Below are positions 1-7,698 of a stretch of 23,663 nucleotides of DNA, piece by piece. Position 1 is the stretch's first letter; each line of letters begins with the position of its first letter. Both the position numbers and the translations under genes were made by a program. The notes below the pieces were generated by a model. The model had not been told where the DNA came from, did not search any database, and saw only the letters and a program-made list of their open reading frames with translations. The DNA is from Lachnospiraceae bacterium. Lineage in GTDB: Bacteria > Bacillota_A > Clostridia > Lachnospirales > Lachnospiraceae. The stretch is from NCBI GenBank assembly GCA_009774465.1, contig VSNT01000061.1, forward strand, positions 1 to 23,663. The letters are read 5' to 3'.

Positions 1-271
1 TTTGATACCTGGAAGGAATCCTTCCGATGAAACCAGAATCAGCATTTTCACTGTATATATGCTGATAGAAATAAATGAATCCAAATGATAAATAAGAACG
101 TTCCTGTTTGTAAAATGAATTATAAATAAAAAAATTTTAAATGTAAAGTAGCTTTGGCTAATTTTTTAAAGTTTGGCAGTATTTCACAAATCCTTCTAAA
201 ATTCAGGCTCTGTAATTCCCTCAACCCCTGTAAAATACAGGGATTAAAGGATGTCAATAAATTATCTTTCC
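1..271. other. Non-coding AT-rich left flank with hairpins
   Basis: I see no gene here. Three inverted repeats stand out: a 6-bp stem with AAT loop at 11-25, an 8-bp perfect stem (ATCAGCAT/ATGCTGAT, 13-nt loop) at 38-66, and a 7-bp perfect stem (CCCTGTA/TACAGGG, loop AAA) at 226-242. None is followed by a clear T-run on either strand, so calling them terminators is weak. The one at 226-242 lies 30 nt beyond the bofA stop and could end its transcript. One plus-strand frame ends with a stop at 28-30 and could be the tail of a gene outside the window, but nothing supports that. Confidence 0.5.
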
Positions 272-547
272 CTACCACATAAGCATATAAAAATTAATTC
301 CGTAAAGAAGCGCCACCCCGGGTATTCCAAGAAATCCGCCAGCCAAAAAGGTAATCGTGTTATACCCAATCTTCATATCCGGCATCAAATCTGCAAACAT
401 GAAATTTAAAAAATATATCAACATCATTCCCATAATGCCTCTTAAAACAAAATTAATCAGCCATTCTGTCCGGCTTTTCATAGCGCCAATAAAAAGCACC
501 AGAACCAATATCCCTAATATTAAAAAAACACCTGCGTAGGTATCCAT
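272..547 (-). CDS. bofA: Pro-sigma-K processing inhibitor BofA family protein
   Basis: In Bacillus, BofA is an integral membrane protein that, with SpoIVFA, holds the SpoIVFB protease inactive in the forespore outer membrane, so that pro-sigma-K is cut only at the right stage of sporulation. This 91-residue protein has the family size and layout: a first membrane helix at about residues 6-22, a second at about 34-50, and a conserved C-terminal segment at about 60-91 containing YNTITFLAGGFLGIPGVALL, the BofA signature. The ATG is preceded by AGGGGG eight bases upstream. In Bacillus, yaaL precedes bofA on the same strand; here the likely YaaL homologue is divergent. A sigma-E-like promoter may lie just upstream (571-599). 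The presence of bofA implies a spore-former, or one descended from spore-formers. Confidence 0.88.
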   Translation of the reverse strand: MDTYAGVFLILGILVLVLFIGAMKSRTEWLINFVLRGIMGMMLIYFLNFMFADLMPDMKIGYNTITFLAGGFLGIPGVALLYGINFYMLMW

Positions 548-570
548 AAGATTTAATCCCCCTTTTGTTC

Positions 571-599
571 AATATATGTCCCATTTTTTTGCCATATAC
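571..599 (-). promoter_or_regulatory. Candidate sigma-E-type promoter for bofA
   Basis: On the minus strand GTATATG (593-599) is followed after 14 bases by CATATATT (571-578), resembling the Bacillus sigma-E elements (roughly ATATT and CATACAAT). bofA is sigma-E dependent in Bacillus. The predicted start would fall just upstream of the AGGGGG ribosome binding site, giving a very short leader. Two of eight positions in the -10 element deviate, so this is tentative. Confidence 0.3.
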
Positions 600-606
600 C
601 GGTATA
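595..606. promoter_or_regulatory. 12-bp perfect palindrome between bofA and the YaaL-like gene
   Basis: TATACCGGTATA is a perfect 12-bp palindrome in the divergent intergenic region and overlaps the -35 side of the proposed bofA promoter. It could be an operator for a dimeric regulator. A few such palindromes are expected by chance in a window this size, so only its position makes it notable. Confidence 0.25.
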
Positions 607-716
607 AATCAAAAATTTTATGCTTATACTCATTAAAGACAGGTAATTATTGGATATTTACGGAATAGTATGTAAAGAGGTTATTTCGCTTTTGTGGGAA
701 AGGAATAGGTATCAAT

Positions 717-1019
717 ATGAAAATGTTTTTTAGTCAAAGCTCTCGCGTAAACCGCACTTTAACAGAAAAGGAAATTGAGCGCAATGCACTGTTATCTGAC
801 CTGGAAAAAACAAAAAAAGCGTTGGAAATCGCATACGCCGGATTTGATAATGTGACCGAACCTGATCTGATTGACTGTTATATTTATGAAGTAAACTCTG
901 TAATGAAACGGTATAAATTCTTATTAGAACAGGCAGCGGCCTTAAGCCTGCTGCCTGAAGAAAATGTGCACTGTGCACCTTTAAGCACGGAAACCCCTGC
1001 TACTACCCTGATCGGATAA
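717..1019 (+). CDS. YaaL/DUF2508 family protein
   Basis: A 100-residue soluble, mostly helical protein of unknown function. The core at about residues 19-75 (ERNALLSDLEKTKKALEIAY, then DLIDCYIYEVNSVMKRYKFL) matches the YaaL/DUF2508 pattern of two helices ending in a YxFLL-type segment. In Bacillus, yaaL lies between recR and bofA, so finding this ORF next to bofA supports the call. Here it is divergent from bofA and recR is not in the window. The ATG is preceded by AGG at 7 bases and AAAGGA at 12. A 25-residue non-conserved tail overlaps the end of the convergent FliS-like gene by 39 bp. The family match is by eye. Confidence 0.65.
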   Translation: MKMFFSQSSRVNRTLTEKEIERNALLSDLEKTKKALEIAYAGFDNVTEPDLIDCYIYEVNSVMKRYKFLLEQAAALSLLPEENVHCAPLSTETPATTLIG

Positions 1020-1457
1020 ATTTTCAGTCAGAGTATTTTTTCCATAGGTAAGACCTGCATACACAGTCTGTGTATTTACCATAACCGGTTGAGATGTATC
1101 CTGTTCACTTATTTTTTGATACGCTTCATGGAGCTTTGTCATAACTGCTTTTACATGATCCAGCTCTTTGGTATCGTTGTGTATGTCAGCTCTTGCCAGT
1201 TCTCTGTTCACATAAAGATACAATTGCAGAAGATTCATTGCCGGTTCATATTCAAAATGCAGGGATGCCATTAATTCTTTCAGGCATCCTCTGGATTTTC
1301 TGATTCCCTCCCGGAAACCTTTTCTGTCTTCCATCTCATGAGCCTGCCTGGCTTCCTCCACATAAATCAGAAACATCTCATATAAAATAACCACCAGCTG
1401 GGTTTTATTTGCCTGTGTTATTTTAAGAGTGTACTGCTGTTTCAATTCCTTTGTCAT
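981..1457 (-). CDS. fliS: FliS-like flagellin export chaperone
   Basis: FliS binds the disordered C-terminus of newly made flagellin, prevents its polymerisation in the cytosol and delivers it to the flagellar export gate. The N-terminal pattern YTLKITQANKTQLVVILYEM (about residues 9-28) is the FliS helix-1 motif (Y...I..A....L...LY), followed by helices at about 29-60 and 75-125. The gene lies directly downstream of flagellin, as fliS often does. An ATG 12 bp upstream (1467-1469) is possible, but the internal ATG has GGGAG five bases before it and yields the usual N-terminus MTKE...Y. At 158 residues it is longer than typical FliS (about 125-135); the extra is a polar C-terminal tail of roughly 30 residues overlapping the convergent YaaL-like gene. 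Confidence 0.78.
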   Translation of the reverse strand: MTKELKQQYTLKITQANKTQLVVILYEMFLIYVEEARQAHEMEDRKGFREGIRKSRGCLKELMASLHFEYEPAMNLLQLYLYVNRELARADIHNDTKELDHVKAVMTKLHEAYQKISEQDTSQPVMVNTQTVYAGLTYGKNTLTENLSDQGSSRGFRA

Positions 1458-1471
1458 CCTTGCTCCCATCT

Positions 1472-1487
1472 GCCCGCCCTGGCAGGC
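1472..1487 (-). promoter_or_regulatory. Hairpin just upstream of the FliS-like gene
   Basis: In the 48-bp gap after the flagellin stop, the minus strand reads GCCTGC-CAGG-GCGGGC, a 6-bp stem (one G-U) with a 4-nt loop. It contains the G-rich stretch that would be the ribosome binding site for the upstream ATG at 1467-1469. No T-run follows, so it is more likely an mRNA stability or translation-control element than a terminator. Confidence 0.3.
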
Positions 1488-1518
1488 CCTGAATAAGGGT
1501 TATTTCCCATATCAATTA

Positions 1519-2625
1519 CTACTGTAACAACTGCAGTACCTGAGAAGGTCTCTCATTAGCCTGCGCCAGCATAGAGGTGCTTGCCTGCGCCAATACCTGC
1601 AAAGTTGTATATTCTGTCATTTCCTCTGCCATGTCCGCATCCATAATACGTGAATAAGCGGCAGTCATATTTTCATTTGTAATATCAAGACTGCTGATGG
1701 TATGATCCAGACGGTTCTGATAAGCGCCAAGACGGCTGCGCACAGAAGAGATAAATACAACTGCATCATTCATTTTACCAAGAGCTTCGCTGGCTCCGGC
1801 TGCCGTGCCCAAATCAATGGAAGAAATCCCAATATTCTCAAGGGAAATTTTTGGAATTCTAATGCCAAGCTGCTGTCCTTCATTTGCACCAATCTGCATA
1901 TCCATAGAACCGAATCCTTCCAGACTTATTTCTATGTTTCCATTCAATCCTGCACCAGGAGTGGGTTCTGTAAGACTCAACTTTAGCTCAAAATTATCGC
2001 TTCCCTTTACCGTTACCACATTTCCGTCTACCTTTGTAACTGCAGCATCCGCCGGAAATCCTCCGTTTCCTGTAACAGTAACCGTATCAATCGTGCCATC
2101 TCCCTTAAAAGTAGCATTTACTGTAGCACTGTAGGTTCCGCTTATCATCTGGTCATCATAATAATTTACTTTCACATTTTCATTATCCGTATAACCTTTC
2201 AGGTCAAAGGAACCATCTAATATCTTTTGTCCGTTAAACTCTGTCTCAGAGGAAATTCTTGTGATTTCTTCTTTTAACTGTTTTACCTCGTCATTTACCA
2301 TTTCCCGGTCGCCATCTGTAATTGTCCCTGTGCTGGCTTTTACACAAAGCTCATTAATTCTCTGCAGCATATCATGAATCTCTGCTAAAGTTCCGTCAGC
2401 AATTTCTATAATGGATATACCGTCTCCTGCATTTTGCGTTGCCTGATTGATTCCTTCTATCTGCGCATTCATACGCTTTGACATGGCAAGACCGGATGGA
2501 TTATCCTTGGCATTAACTAATTTAAGACCGGAAGATAACCTTGCCAGGGAATCCTTTAATCTGTTGTCGTTTCTGGTTAACGAATTGTTTGCAATAACTG
2601 CTGATGCGTTAAAATTAATTTTCAT
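1519..2625 (-). CDS. Flagellin (flagellar filament protein)
   Basis: Structural subunit of the flagellar filament, exported through the flagellar type III apparatus and polymerised outside the cell. The 368-residue protein has the conserved D0/D1 N-terminus (about 1-140), including SLARLSSGLKLVNAKDNPSG near residue 26 and a Q..NAGDGISIIEIADGTL stretch. A variable, Thr/Gly/Asp-rich surface region spans about 140-265. The conserved C-terminus (about 266-368) contains VRSRLGAYQNRLDHTISSLD and ends in LAQANERPSQVLQLLQ. The short central region puts it among small flagellins. An AAAGGA site precedes the ATG by 10 bases. The start overlaps the end of the DUF6240-type gene by 11 bp, implying coupled transcription; I found no convincing sigma-D promoter before it. 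The FliS-like chaperone follows. Confidence 0.96.
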   Translation of the reverse strand: MKINFNASAVIANNSLTRNDNRLKDSLARLSSGLKLVNAKDNPSGLAMSKRMNAQIEGINQATQNAGDGISIIEIADGTLAEIHDMLQRINELCVKASTGTITDGDREMVNDEVKQLKEEITRISSETEFNGQKILDGSFDLKGYTDNENVKVNYYDDQMISGTYSATVNATFKGDGTIDTVTVTGNGGFPADAAVTKVDGNVVTVKGSDNFELKLSLTEPTPGAGLNGNIEISLEGFGSMDMQIGANEGQQLGIRIPKISLENIGISSIDLGTAAGASEALGKMNDAVVFISSVRSRLGAYQNRLDHTISSLDITNENMTAAYSRIMDADMAEEMTEYTTLQVLAQASTSMLAQANERPSQVLQLLQ

Positions 2626-5600
2626 AAGCTGTATTTCCTTTCTGTATTCCTACTTCCTGTACAAATCCAATAAATGCCCTTGCTGCCCGGTAAAGCGTCT
2701 TAGAACTGTCACCCGGACGTCTGTTATGGCTTTCCTTCAAAGAAAACTCTGTCAGATCAAGTTTTTCACTTTTTGCAAAATAAATTTCACCGGAACTTAT
2801 TTGTTCTTCCTTTAATCTGGTTTCAAACAGTTCTCTGTTTTCATTAAAAAGCTGACTTCCTTCATTGGAAGAACATATGCAAAAACCTGACAGTTTTTCG
2901 TCTTCTAACTTAAATTCCGCTGCGGTTTTTCCGATCCCGTCTCCATTAAAAGTGATGGTTACCTTACTTTCTTCCTGACTGTTATGTATCAGCTTAAGGT
3001 TAATGGAAGTTAAAGAACCGTTAATATTAACAGGTATTTCATAATTTTCTTCCCTGGCCATATTTCCCATAAACGTCATTTGCTTATATAAGGTGCTCAT
3101 GGCCTTTACATCTATAGCTGAGCTTATGTCTGCATCAACTCTTTCCCTGATTAAGCTCTGAACTGTTTCCTTTAATTCCTCATATGCATCTTTGGCCTCT
3201 TTACTGCCTTCAAAAGCATCCAATACCTTTTCTCCGGCCTTTTCCAGAAAACTTTCCTCTTTTTCTTTCAGTTTTTTTGTTTCCTCCCAAATATGTCCGG
3301 GAGTTTTAAGAAAACTGCCTGCCGATAAAAGATTATCTGCTGTGACTGGCTGTTCATAGTTCTCCAGATGTTGAAAAACTGTCTCTTCTGATTTTACCGA
3401 TCTGCGTACCTGTTCATATACCATATGATCAAATTCTTCGCCTGCTTTCTTATCCCCCATTTCTTCAAGGACATTTTCAAGCTCCCTCTTTCCTGCTTCA
3501 GGCCCTAAAGCAAAGGCTTTTTCAATCTGGCTGGTAATATCTTCTACGCCGGTGTCACGGATATTCATTCCGCCAAAGCTGTCGTCTACTTTATAGTCCA
3601 TAGGTTTATGTTTGGCGCTTCTTAGGCTGCTTAACAAATTTCCAAAGGTAAACTCAGCTCCACTTTGCCAGATAGCACCTACCGCCGCATCGTCCGCCTT
3701 CTCTATCTGGCGCACCATTCTGTAAATTCCAATATAAGCGCTTCGCTCTTCTTCTGATATACCCTTTTGTTTTTCCAGCTTATATAAAAATTTGCTGTAA
3801 GATTCTATTTCTTCCGCGGGATTTGTCTGTTCATGGAAATACTGTTTCAACTCCTCAAGAGACATGTTTAACGGATTAACTCCGTCTCTTATCATATTTA
3901 AAACCCGTCCCGGCTTCATTTCCTCAATTACACTGCAAAGCAAATCATCTTTTTCTTTGATTTGTTTTATACTTTCTTCCGTAATTTCCAGACTGTTTCT
4001 CCCAAGAATACGTACTGCTTTTCTGTTTTCTTCAGAAGGCTCCATACCCAGATCCGCTAAAATTGCGTCCACATTGCGGAAAGCTTTTTGTATGGAATCT
4101 CCCATATCGCCTCTGGGCGCCGTCATAAGCGCTTCATAGCTTTCTTCTGCTTTCTCATAGGCCATACGGGTACTGCTGCCATAAGCATATACTTCTCTTA
4201 AAGTGTTTTCTGCAGATACCTGAATTAAAACTTCGACAGGTGAGGAGCGGATTCCTTCCACTGTTTCCAGTGTTTCCTGATATAAAGAAGCTTTTTCCCC
4301 TGCTTCCTTTTCATCTATCTGTCCCATCAGGCCTTTGGAAAGGCTGGCTTCCACTTCTTTTAATTTTTTAACCAGTTCTTCCAAAGGTGCAGTTTCTATC
4401 TGGTAGCCACGTCTTAAAAGACGTAAGTTTGCCTCCACGCTCATGCTTAGCCTGATCTCTTCAAGCAGCCTGTGTCCTTTGATAATTTCTCCCGTATTTT
4501 TCTGATCTGACTCCTGCTGCTTATTATCATTAAGCCAGTCCTGTGCTGCAAAAATATTTTTTAATGTAAGCGGTAAATCTCTGGCAATGATATAATCCAC
4601 TGCCCCATCTTCCAGAAGATCTGTTTTTTCCTTAATCTCCACTGCTTCTTCTACGTAAGTATGGTCTTTACCCAAATCTGCTTTTGCCGGATTAACTCCA
4701 TCTGCCACTGCACAGGCGGCTGCAGATGCAAAATCTTCATAAGATACCGGGAAATGCTGCTGTCTGATTGATTTTAATAATGAAAACGTATCTTCATTTA
4801 AGGGAATTCCTTTTTCAACCAGCCATTTGGCATCTGCAAGGTTTTCTTCATTTACTTCATATCCTGCTTCACCAATTACCTTTTCCATTTGGGGTTTTAA
4901 CTTATCAAAGTCAATCTCTTCCGGCTTTTTGGCATAATAACCGGCCACTCCGCCTGCCGCATAATAGCCTTTTCCCTGTTTGCTTCCATCACTGACAGAG
5001 GAATATTTCGCTGTATATACATTTTCCGGCGTAGGTTCCAGATTATTTTCAACCATATATTTTACACTGCCGTCTGTCATACTGTCTGTTTCTGAAAGCA
5101 TATTCCACGCTTCTGTTACAGCGGTAACATTTTCCGGTGTAAGGGGAATATCCCTTTCAGCAAACTGTTTTTTCAATTCCTGTGCATAAGCTTCGCTCCC
5201 TGTAATATCCCCAAGTGCCTCATCACTCATGGTGTCCGTATAGCCTGTAACCTGAGTTCCGCCTTTTAAAAGGGCGGCTTTAATATGATCGATAATGGTT
5301 ACAACGGTCTCTATATCTGTACTGCCCGGATGAAAACCTTCTTTCTGCAGTTTTGCAAAATCTTCATCTGACATAGTATTAGACATTACTGCCATGTAAT
5401 TACGTTGGGCGGTAATATCCTCCTGCCCTGCCTTTAGCATAACTTCTTCTACGGTCCGTCCATGACCTGCGTAAGCGCTGTTATCCATAACTGTGCCAGA
5501 AATGTCTAATGCAAAACCACTGTTTTCTGCTTTTTCAGTACTGCGTGGTGTACGATATGAAGTTGTCTCCCTGCCTACATTTGTATATGTCTGAACGGTT

Positions 5601-5632
5601 TTTGCTTCCGCCCCTTCAAGTAATACATTCAT
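2615..5632 (-). CDS. Large DUF6240-type protein with FliK-like C-terminus, flagellin-linked
   Basis: A 1005-residue, mainly helical, highly charged soluble protein with no signal peptide or membrane segment. I believe it belongs to the DUF6240 group seen next to flagellin genes in Lachnospiraceae; its function is unknown. Residues about 160-370 carry repeats of a helical motif of the type PLTPENV..A: near 161, 198, 258, 275 and 352. The C-terminal 150 residues contain YEIPVNINGSLTSINLKLI followed by a beta-rich KVTITFNGDGIGKTAAEF stretch and an L...L.....S-type end. This resembles the Flg_hook domain of the hook-length regulator FliK (inference). Reading on to a GTG at 5707 would place a terminator inside the coding sequence, so I chose the ATG at 5632. 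Its stop overlaps the flagellin start by 11 bp. Confidence 0.75.
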   Translation of the reverse strand: MNVLLEGAEAKTVQTYTNVGRETTSYRTPRSTEKAENSGFALDISGTVMDNSAYAGHGRTVEEVMLKAGQEDITAQRNYMAVMSNTMSDEDFAKLQKEGFHPGSTDIETVVTIIDHIKAALLKGGTQVTGYTDTMSDEALGDITGSEAYAQELKKQFAERDIPLTPENVTAVTEAWNMLSETDSMTDGSVKYMVENNLEPTPENVYTAKYSSVSDGSKQGKGYYAAGGVAGYYAKKPEEIDFDKLKPQMEKVIGEAGYEVNEENLADAKWLVEKGIPLNEDTFSLLKSIRQQHFPVSYEDFASAAACAVADGVNPAKADLGKDHTYVEEAVEIKEKTDLLEDGAVDYIIARDLPLTLKNIFAAQDWLNDNKQQESDQKNTGEIIKGHRLLEEIRLSMSVEANLRLLRRGYQIETAPLEELVKKLKEVEASLSKGLMGQIDEKEAGEKASLYQETLETVEGIRSSPVEVLIQVSAENTLREVYAYGSSTRMAYEKAEESYEALMTAPRGDMGDSIQKAFRNVDAILADLGMEPSEENRKAVRILGRNSLEITEESIKQIKEKDDLLCSVIEEMKPGRVLNMIRDGVNPLNMSLEELKQYFHEQTNPAEEIESYSKFLYKLEKQKGISEEERSAYIGIYRMVRQIEKADDAAVGAIWQSGAEFTFGNLLSSLRSAKHKPMDYKVDDSFGGMNIRDTGVEDITSQIEKAFALGPEAGKRELENVLEEMGDKKAGEEFDHMVYEQVRRSVKSEETVFQHLENYEQPVTADNLLSAGSFLKTPGHIWEETKKLKEKEESFLEKAGEKVLDAFEGSKEAKDAYEELKETVQSLIRERVDADISSAIDVKAMSTLYKQMTFMGNMAREENYEIPVNINGSLTSINLKLIHNSQEESKVTITFNGDGIGKTAAEFKLEDEKLSGFCICSSNEGSQLFNENRELFETRLKEEQISSGEIYFAKSEKLDLTEFSLKESHNRRPGDSSKTLYRAARAFIGFVQEVGIQKGNTAYEN

Positions 5633-5653
5633 ATATAATACCTGTGTCTTTCC

Positions 5654-5682
5654 TTTATCTTTCTTTTGACTCAATATGTAAA
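5654..5682 (-). promoter_or_regulatory. Candidate sigma-A promoter for the DUF6240-flagellin-fliS unit
   Basis: On the minus strand TTTACA (5677-5682) and GATAAA (5654-5659) are separated by 17 bases, starting right at the end of the glgB terminator and about 21 bases upstream of the chosen ATG. The -35 matches 5 of 6 and the -10 4 of 6 consensus bases. No sigma-D (TAAA...GCCGATAA) element was recognised here. Confidence 0.4.
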
Positions 5683-5712
5683 AAGGGTAAATGCTTTTTG
5701 CATTCACCCTTT
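5680..5712 (-). terminator. Rho-independent terminator after glgB
   Basis: AAAGGGTAAATGC (5682-5694) and GCATTCACCCTTT (5700-5712) form a 13-bp stem with one G-T pair and a 5-nt loop. On the minus strand the stem ends in TTTTT and lies 50 nt past the glgB stop. It also has a T-rich exit on the plus strand, so it may work in both directions. Confidence 0.9.
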
Positions 5713-5762
5713 ATTTCGGCATATACTCATATTTTCTTAACATCTTTACTTTTCAAAAAAGT

Positions 5763-7682
5763 TTAGAAGACAAAAACTGCTGCCGCATAAGGAGGAAGAT
5801 CCAGAGTAATACTGTAATCCCTGTAATCACAATTTTCTTTTACAGCGGTTATTTCACCGGGAATTGTTCCGCCGGCCCCTCCAAATTTTTCTTCTGCACT
5901 GTTCAAAAGCAGTTTGTATTTTTTCTTTTTCGGCACGCCTAATTTATAATTTTCCCAATGAATAGGCGTCATGTTGATAATAAACAAAAGATTATTTTTT
6001 CCAGTGGATGATTTTCTGATAAAACTGTATGTGCTTCTGTCCTTATCATCACAGTTAATCCACTCAAATCCATCCCAGCAGTTATCAAATTCGTACAGGC
6101 AGGGATATTTTCTGTAAAGTTTTAAAAGTTCCTTCACATATTCATGAAGGCCCTTATTTAAATCTTCGCCTAACAGGTACCAGTCAAGCTCTCTTTCTTC
6201 GCTCCATTCCCGTTCCTGTCCAAAATCCTGTCCCATAAAGAGAAGTTTTTTCCCTGCATGGCCGAACATATATGTATATCCACAGCGCAGATTTGCATAT
6301 TTGTCAATCTGGTATCCAGGCATTTTATTTACCATAGAACATTTCAAATGTACCACTTCATCATGAGAAAGCGGCAGAATATAATTTTCGCTGTCATTGT
6401 AAGACATTGCAAAAGTCATGGCATAATGGTTATTTTTCCTGAAATATGGATCCAGTTTCATATACTCACAGAAATCATGCATCCATCCCATATTCCACTT
6501 AAAGGAAAAGCCAAGACCGTCCTCTTCCACATTTCCTGTTACTTTAGGCCATGCAGTAGACTCTTCCGCTATAGTCAAAAATCCCGGATAAGTTCCAAGT
6601 ACAACAGAATTTAAATGCTTGAAAAATTCAATTGCCTCAAGATTCTTATTTCCGCCATACTTATTTGCCACCCATTGTCCGTCTTTTTTGCCATAATCCA
6701 GATACAGCATGGAAGCTACGGCATCAACACGGATGCCATCAATATGGTATTCTTTAATCCAGAACAGTACGTTGGCAATCAGGAAGTTTTTAACTTCTGT
6801 CTTTCCATAATTGAATATTTTGGTTCCCCAATCGGGATGTTCGCCTTTACGGGGATCCGGATCTTCAAAAATGCATTGTCCGTCAAACCGTCCAAGGCCA
6901 TGCGCATCTGTCGCAAAATGAGCCGGCACCCAGTCAAGAATAACACCGATTTTATTTTTATGAAGCTGGTTAATCAGATACATAAAATCTTCCGGTTCCC
7001 CATAACGTGAAGTAGGTGCATAATAACCTGTCACCTGATACCCCCAGGAACCGTCAAAAGGATATTCTGCAATTCCCATAAGTTCAATATGGGTATATTT
7101 CATTTCCTTTAAATATTCCACAATTCTGTCTGCAAATTCCCGATAATTATAAAAACCCTGCTCCTCAGGTCTTGGATGTCTCATCCAGGAACCGATATGA
7201 CATTCATAAATTGCCAGTGGTTCGTGGTTATAATCCTTTTCCTGTCTTTCTTTCATCCATACATCATCTGTCCATTTAAACCCTGAAATATCTACTGTTC
7301 TGGATGCTGTACCGGGACGAAGTTCAGCGCTGTTGGCAAAGGGATCTGCCTTATACAGCTTTTCACCGGAAGGAGCTGTAATTAAAAATTTATACAGTTC
7401 ATGAACCCCTACACCCGGAATAAATGCTGTATAAATTCCCCCCGGACCTAATTTAGTCATAGGATTCGCAGTTTCATTCCAGCCGTTAAAAGTTCCTATC
7501 ACATGCACACTTGCAGCATTTGGCGCCCACACGCCAAAAAACATTCCTTTCTCTCCATTTTGTGTGGAAGGATGCGCACCCAGCTTCTTATAAATATCGT
7601 AATGAGTTCCCTGTGCAAACAAATACTGGTCTGCTTCTGAAATAAATACTTCATTTTCTGATTTTTTTCCTGCTTTGCCCAT
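5763..7682 (-). CDS. glgB: 1,4-alpha-glucan branching enzyme GlgB
   Basis: Cleaves alpha-1,4-glucan chains and re-attaches them through alpha-1,6 bonds during glycogen synthesis in the cytosol (GH13). The 639-residue protein has a CBM48 module at about residues 45-125 (FFGVWAPNAASVHVIGTFNGW) and the catalytic barrel from about 160. Key sites are visible: ILDWVPAHF (248-256), the nucleophile Asp320 in GIRVDAVASM, the acid/base Glu373 in IAEES, and His440-Asp441 in LSHDEV. A C-terminal all-beta domain ends in PPYAAAVFVF. The ATG at 7682 has GGGGG eight bases upstream; an in-frame TTG at 7733 would overlap the preceding gene and is unlikely. It starts 16 bp after the TPR/AAA-like gene, so the two form an operon. 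No other glycogen gene (glgC, glgA, glgP) is in the window. Confidence 0.97.
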   Translation of the reverse strand: MGKAGKKSENEVFISEADQYLFAQGTHYDIYKKLGAHPSTQNGEKGMFFGVWAPNAASVHVIGTFNGWNETANPMTKLGPGGIYTAFIPGVGVHELYKFLITAPSGEKLYKADPFANSAELRPGTASRTVDISGFKWTDDVWMKERQEKDYNHEPLAIYECHIGSWMRHPRPEEQGFYNYREFADRIVEYLKEMKYTHIELMGIAEYPFDGSWGYQVTGYYAPTSRYGEPEDFMYLINQLHKNKIGVILDWVPAHFATDAHGLGRFDGQCIFEDPDPRKGEHPDWGTKIFNYGKTEVKNFLIANVLFWIKEYHIDGIRVDAVASMLYLDYGKKDGQWVANKYGGNKNLEAIEFFKHLNSVVLGTYPGFLTIAEESTAWPKVTGNVEEDGLGFSFKWNMGWMHDFCEYMKLDPYFRKNNHYAMTFAMSYNDSENYILPLSHDEVVHLKCSMVNKMPGYQIDKYANLRCGYTYMFGHAGKKLLFMGQDFGQEREWSEERELDWYLLGEDLNKGLHEYVKELLKLYRKYPCLYEFDNCWDGFEWINCDDKDRSTYSFIRKSSTGKNNLLFIINMTPIHWENYKLGVPKKKKYKLLLNSAEEKFGGAGGTIPGEITAVKENCDYRDYSITLDLPPYAAAVFVF

Positions 7683-7698
7683 ACTTTTAACCCCCAAA

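Noticed and set aside
932..955. Hairpin in the YaaL-like coding sequence as terminator for fliS
   Set aside because: The outer 6 bp pair well but the inside does not, and no T-run follows on the minus strand.
2626..2720. Separate sigma-D promoter before flagellin
   Set aside because: I could not find a TAAA...GCCGATAA-like element within the end of the upstream gene.
5633..5707. N-terminal extension of the DUF6240-type gene to a GTG
   Set aside because: The extra 25 codons run through the 13-bp-stem terminator of glgB and the likely promoter.
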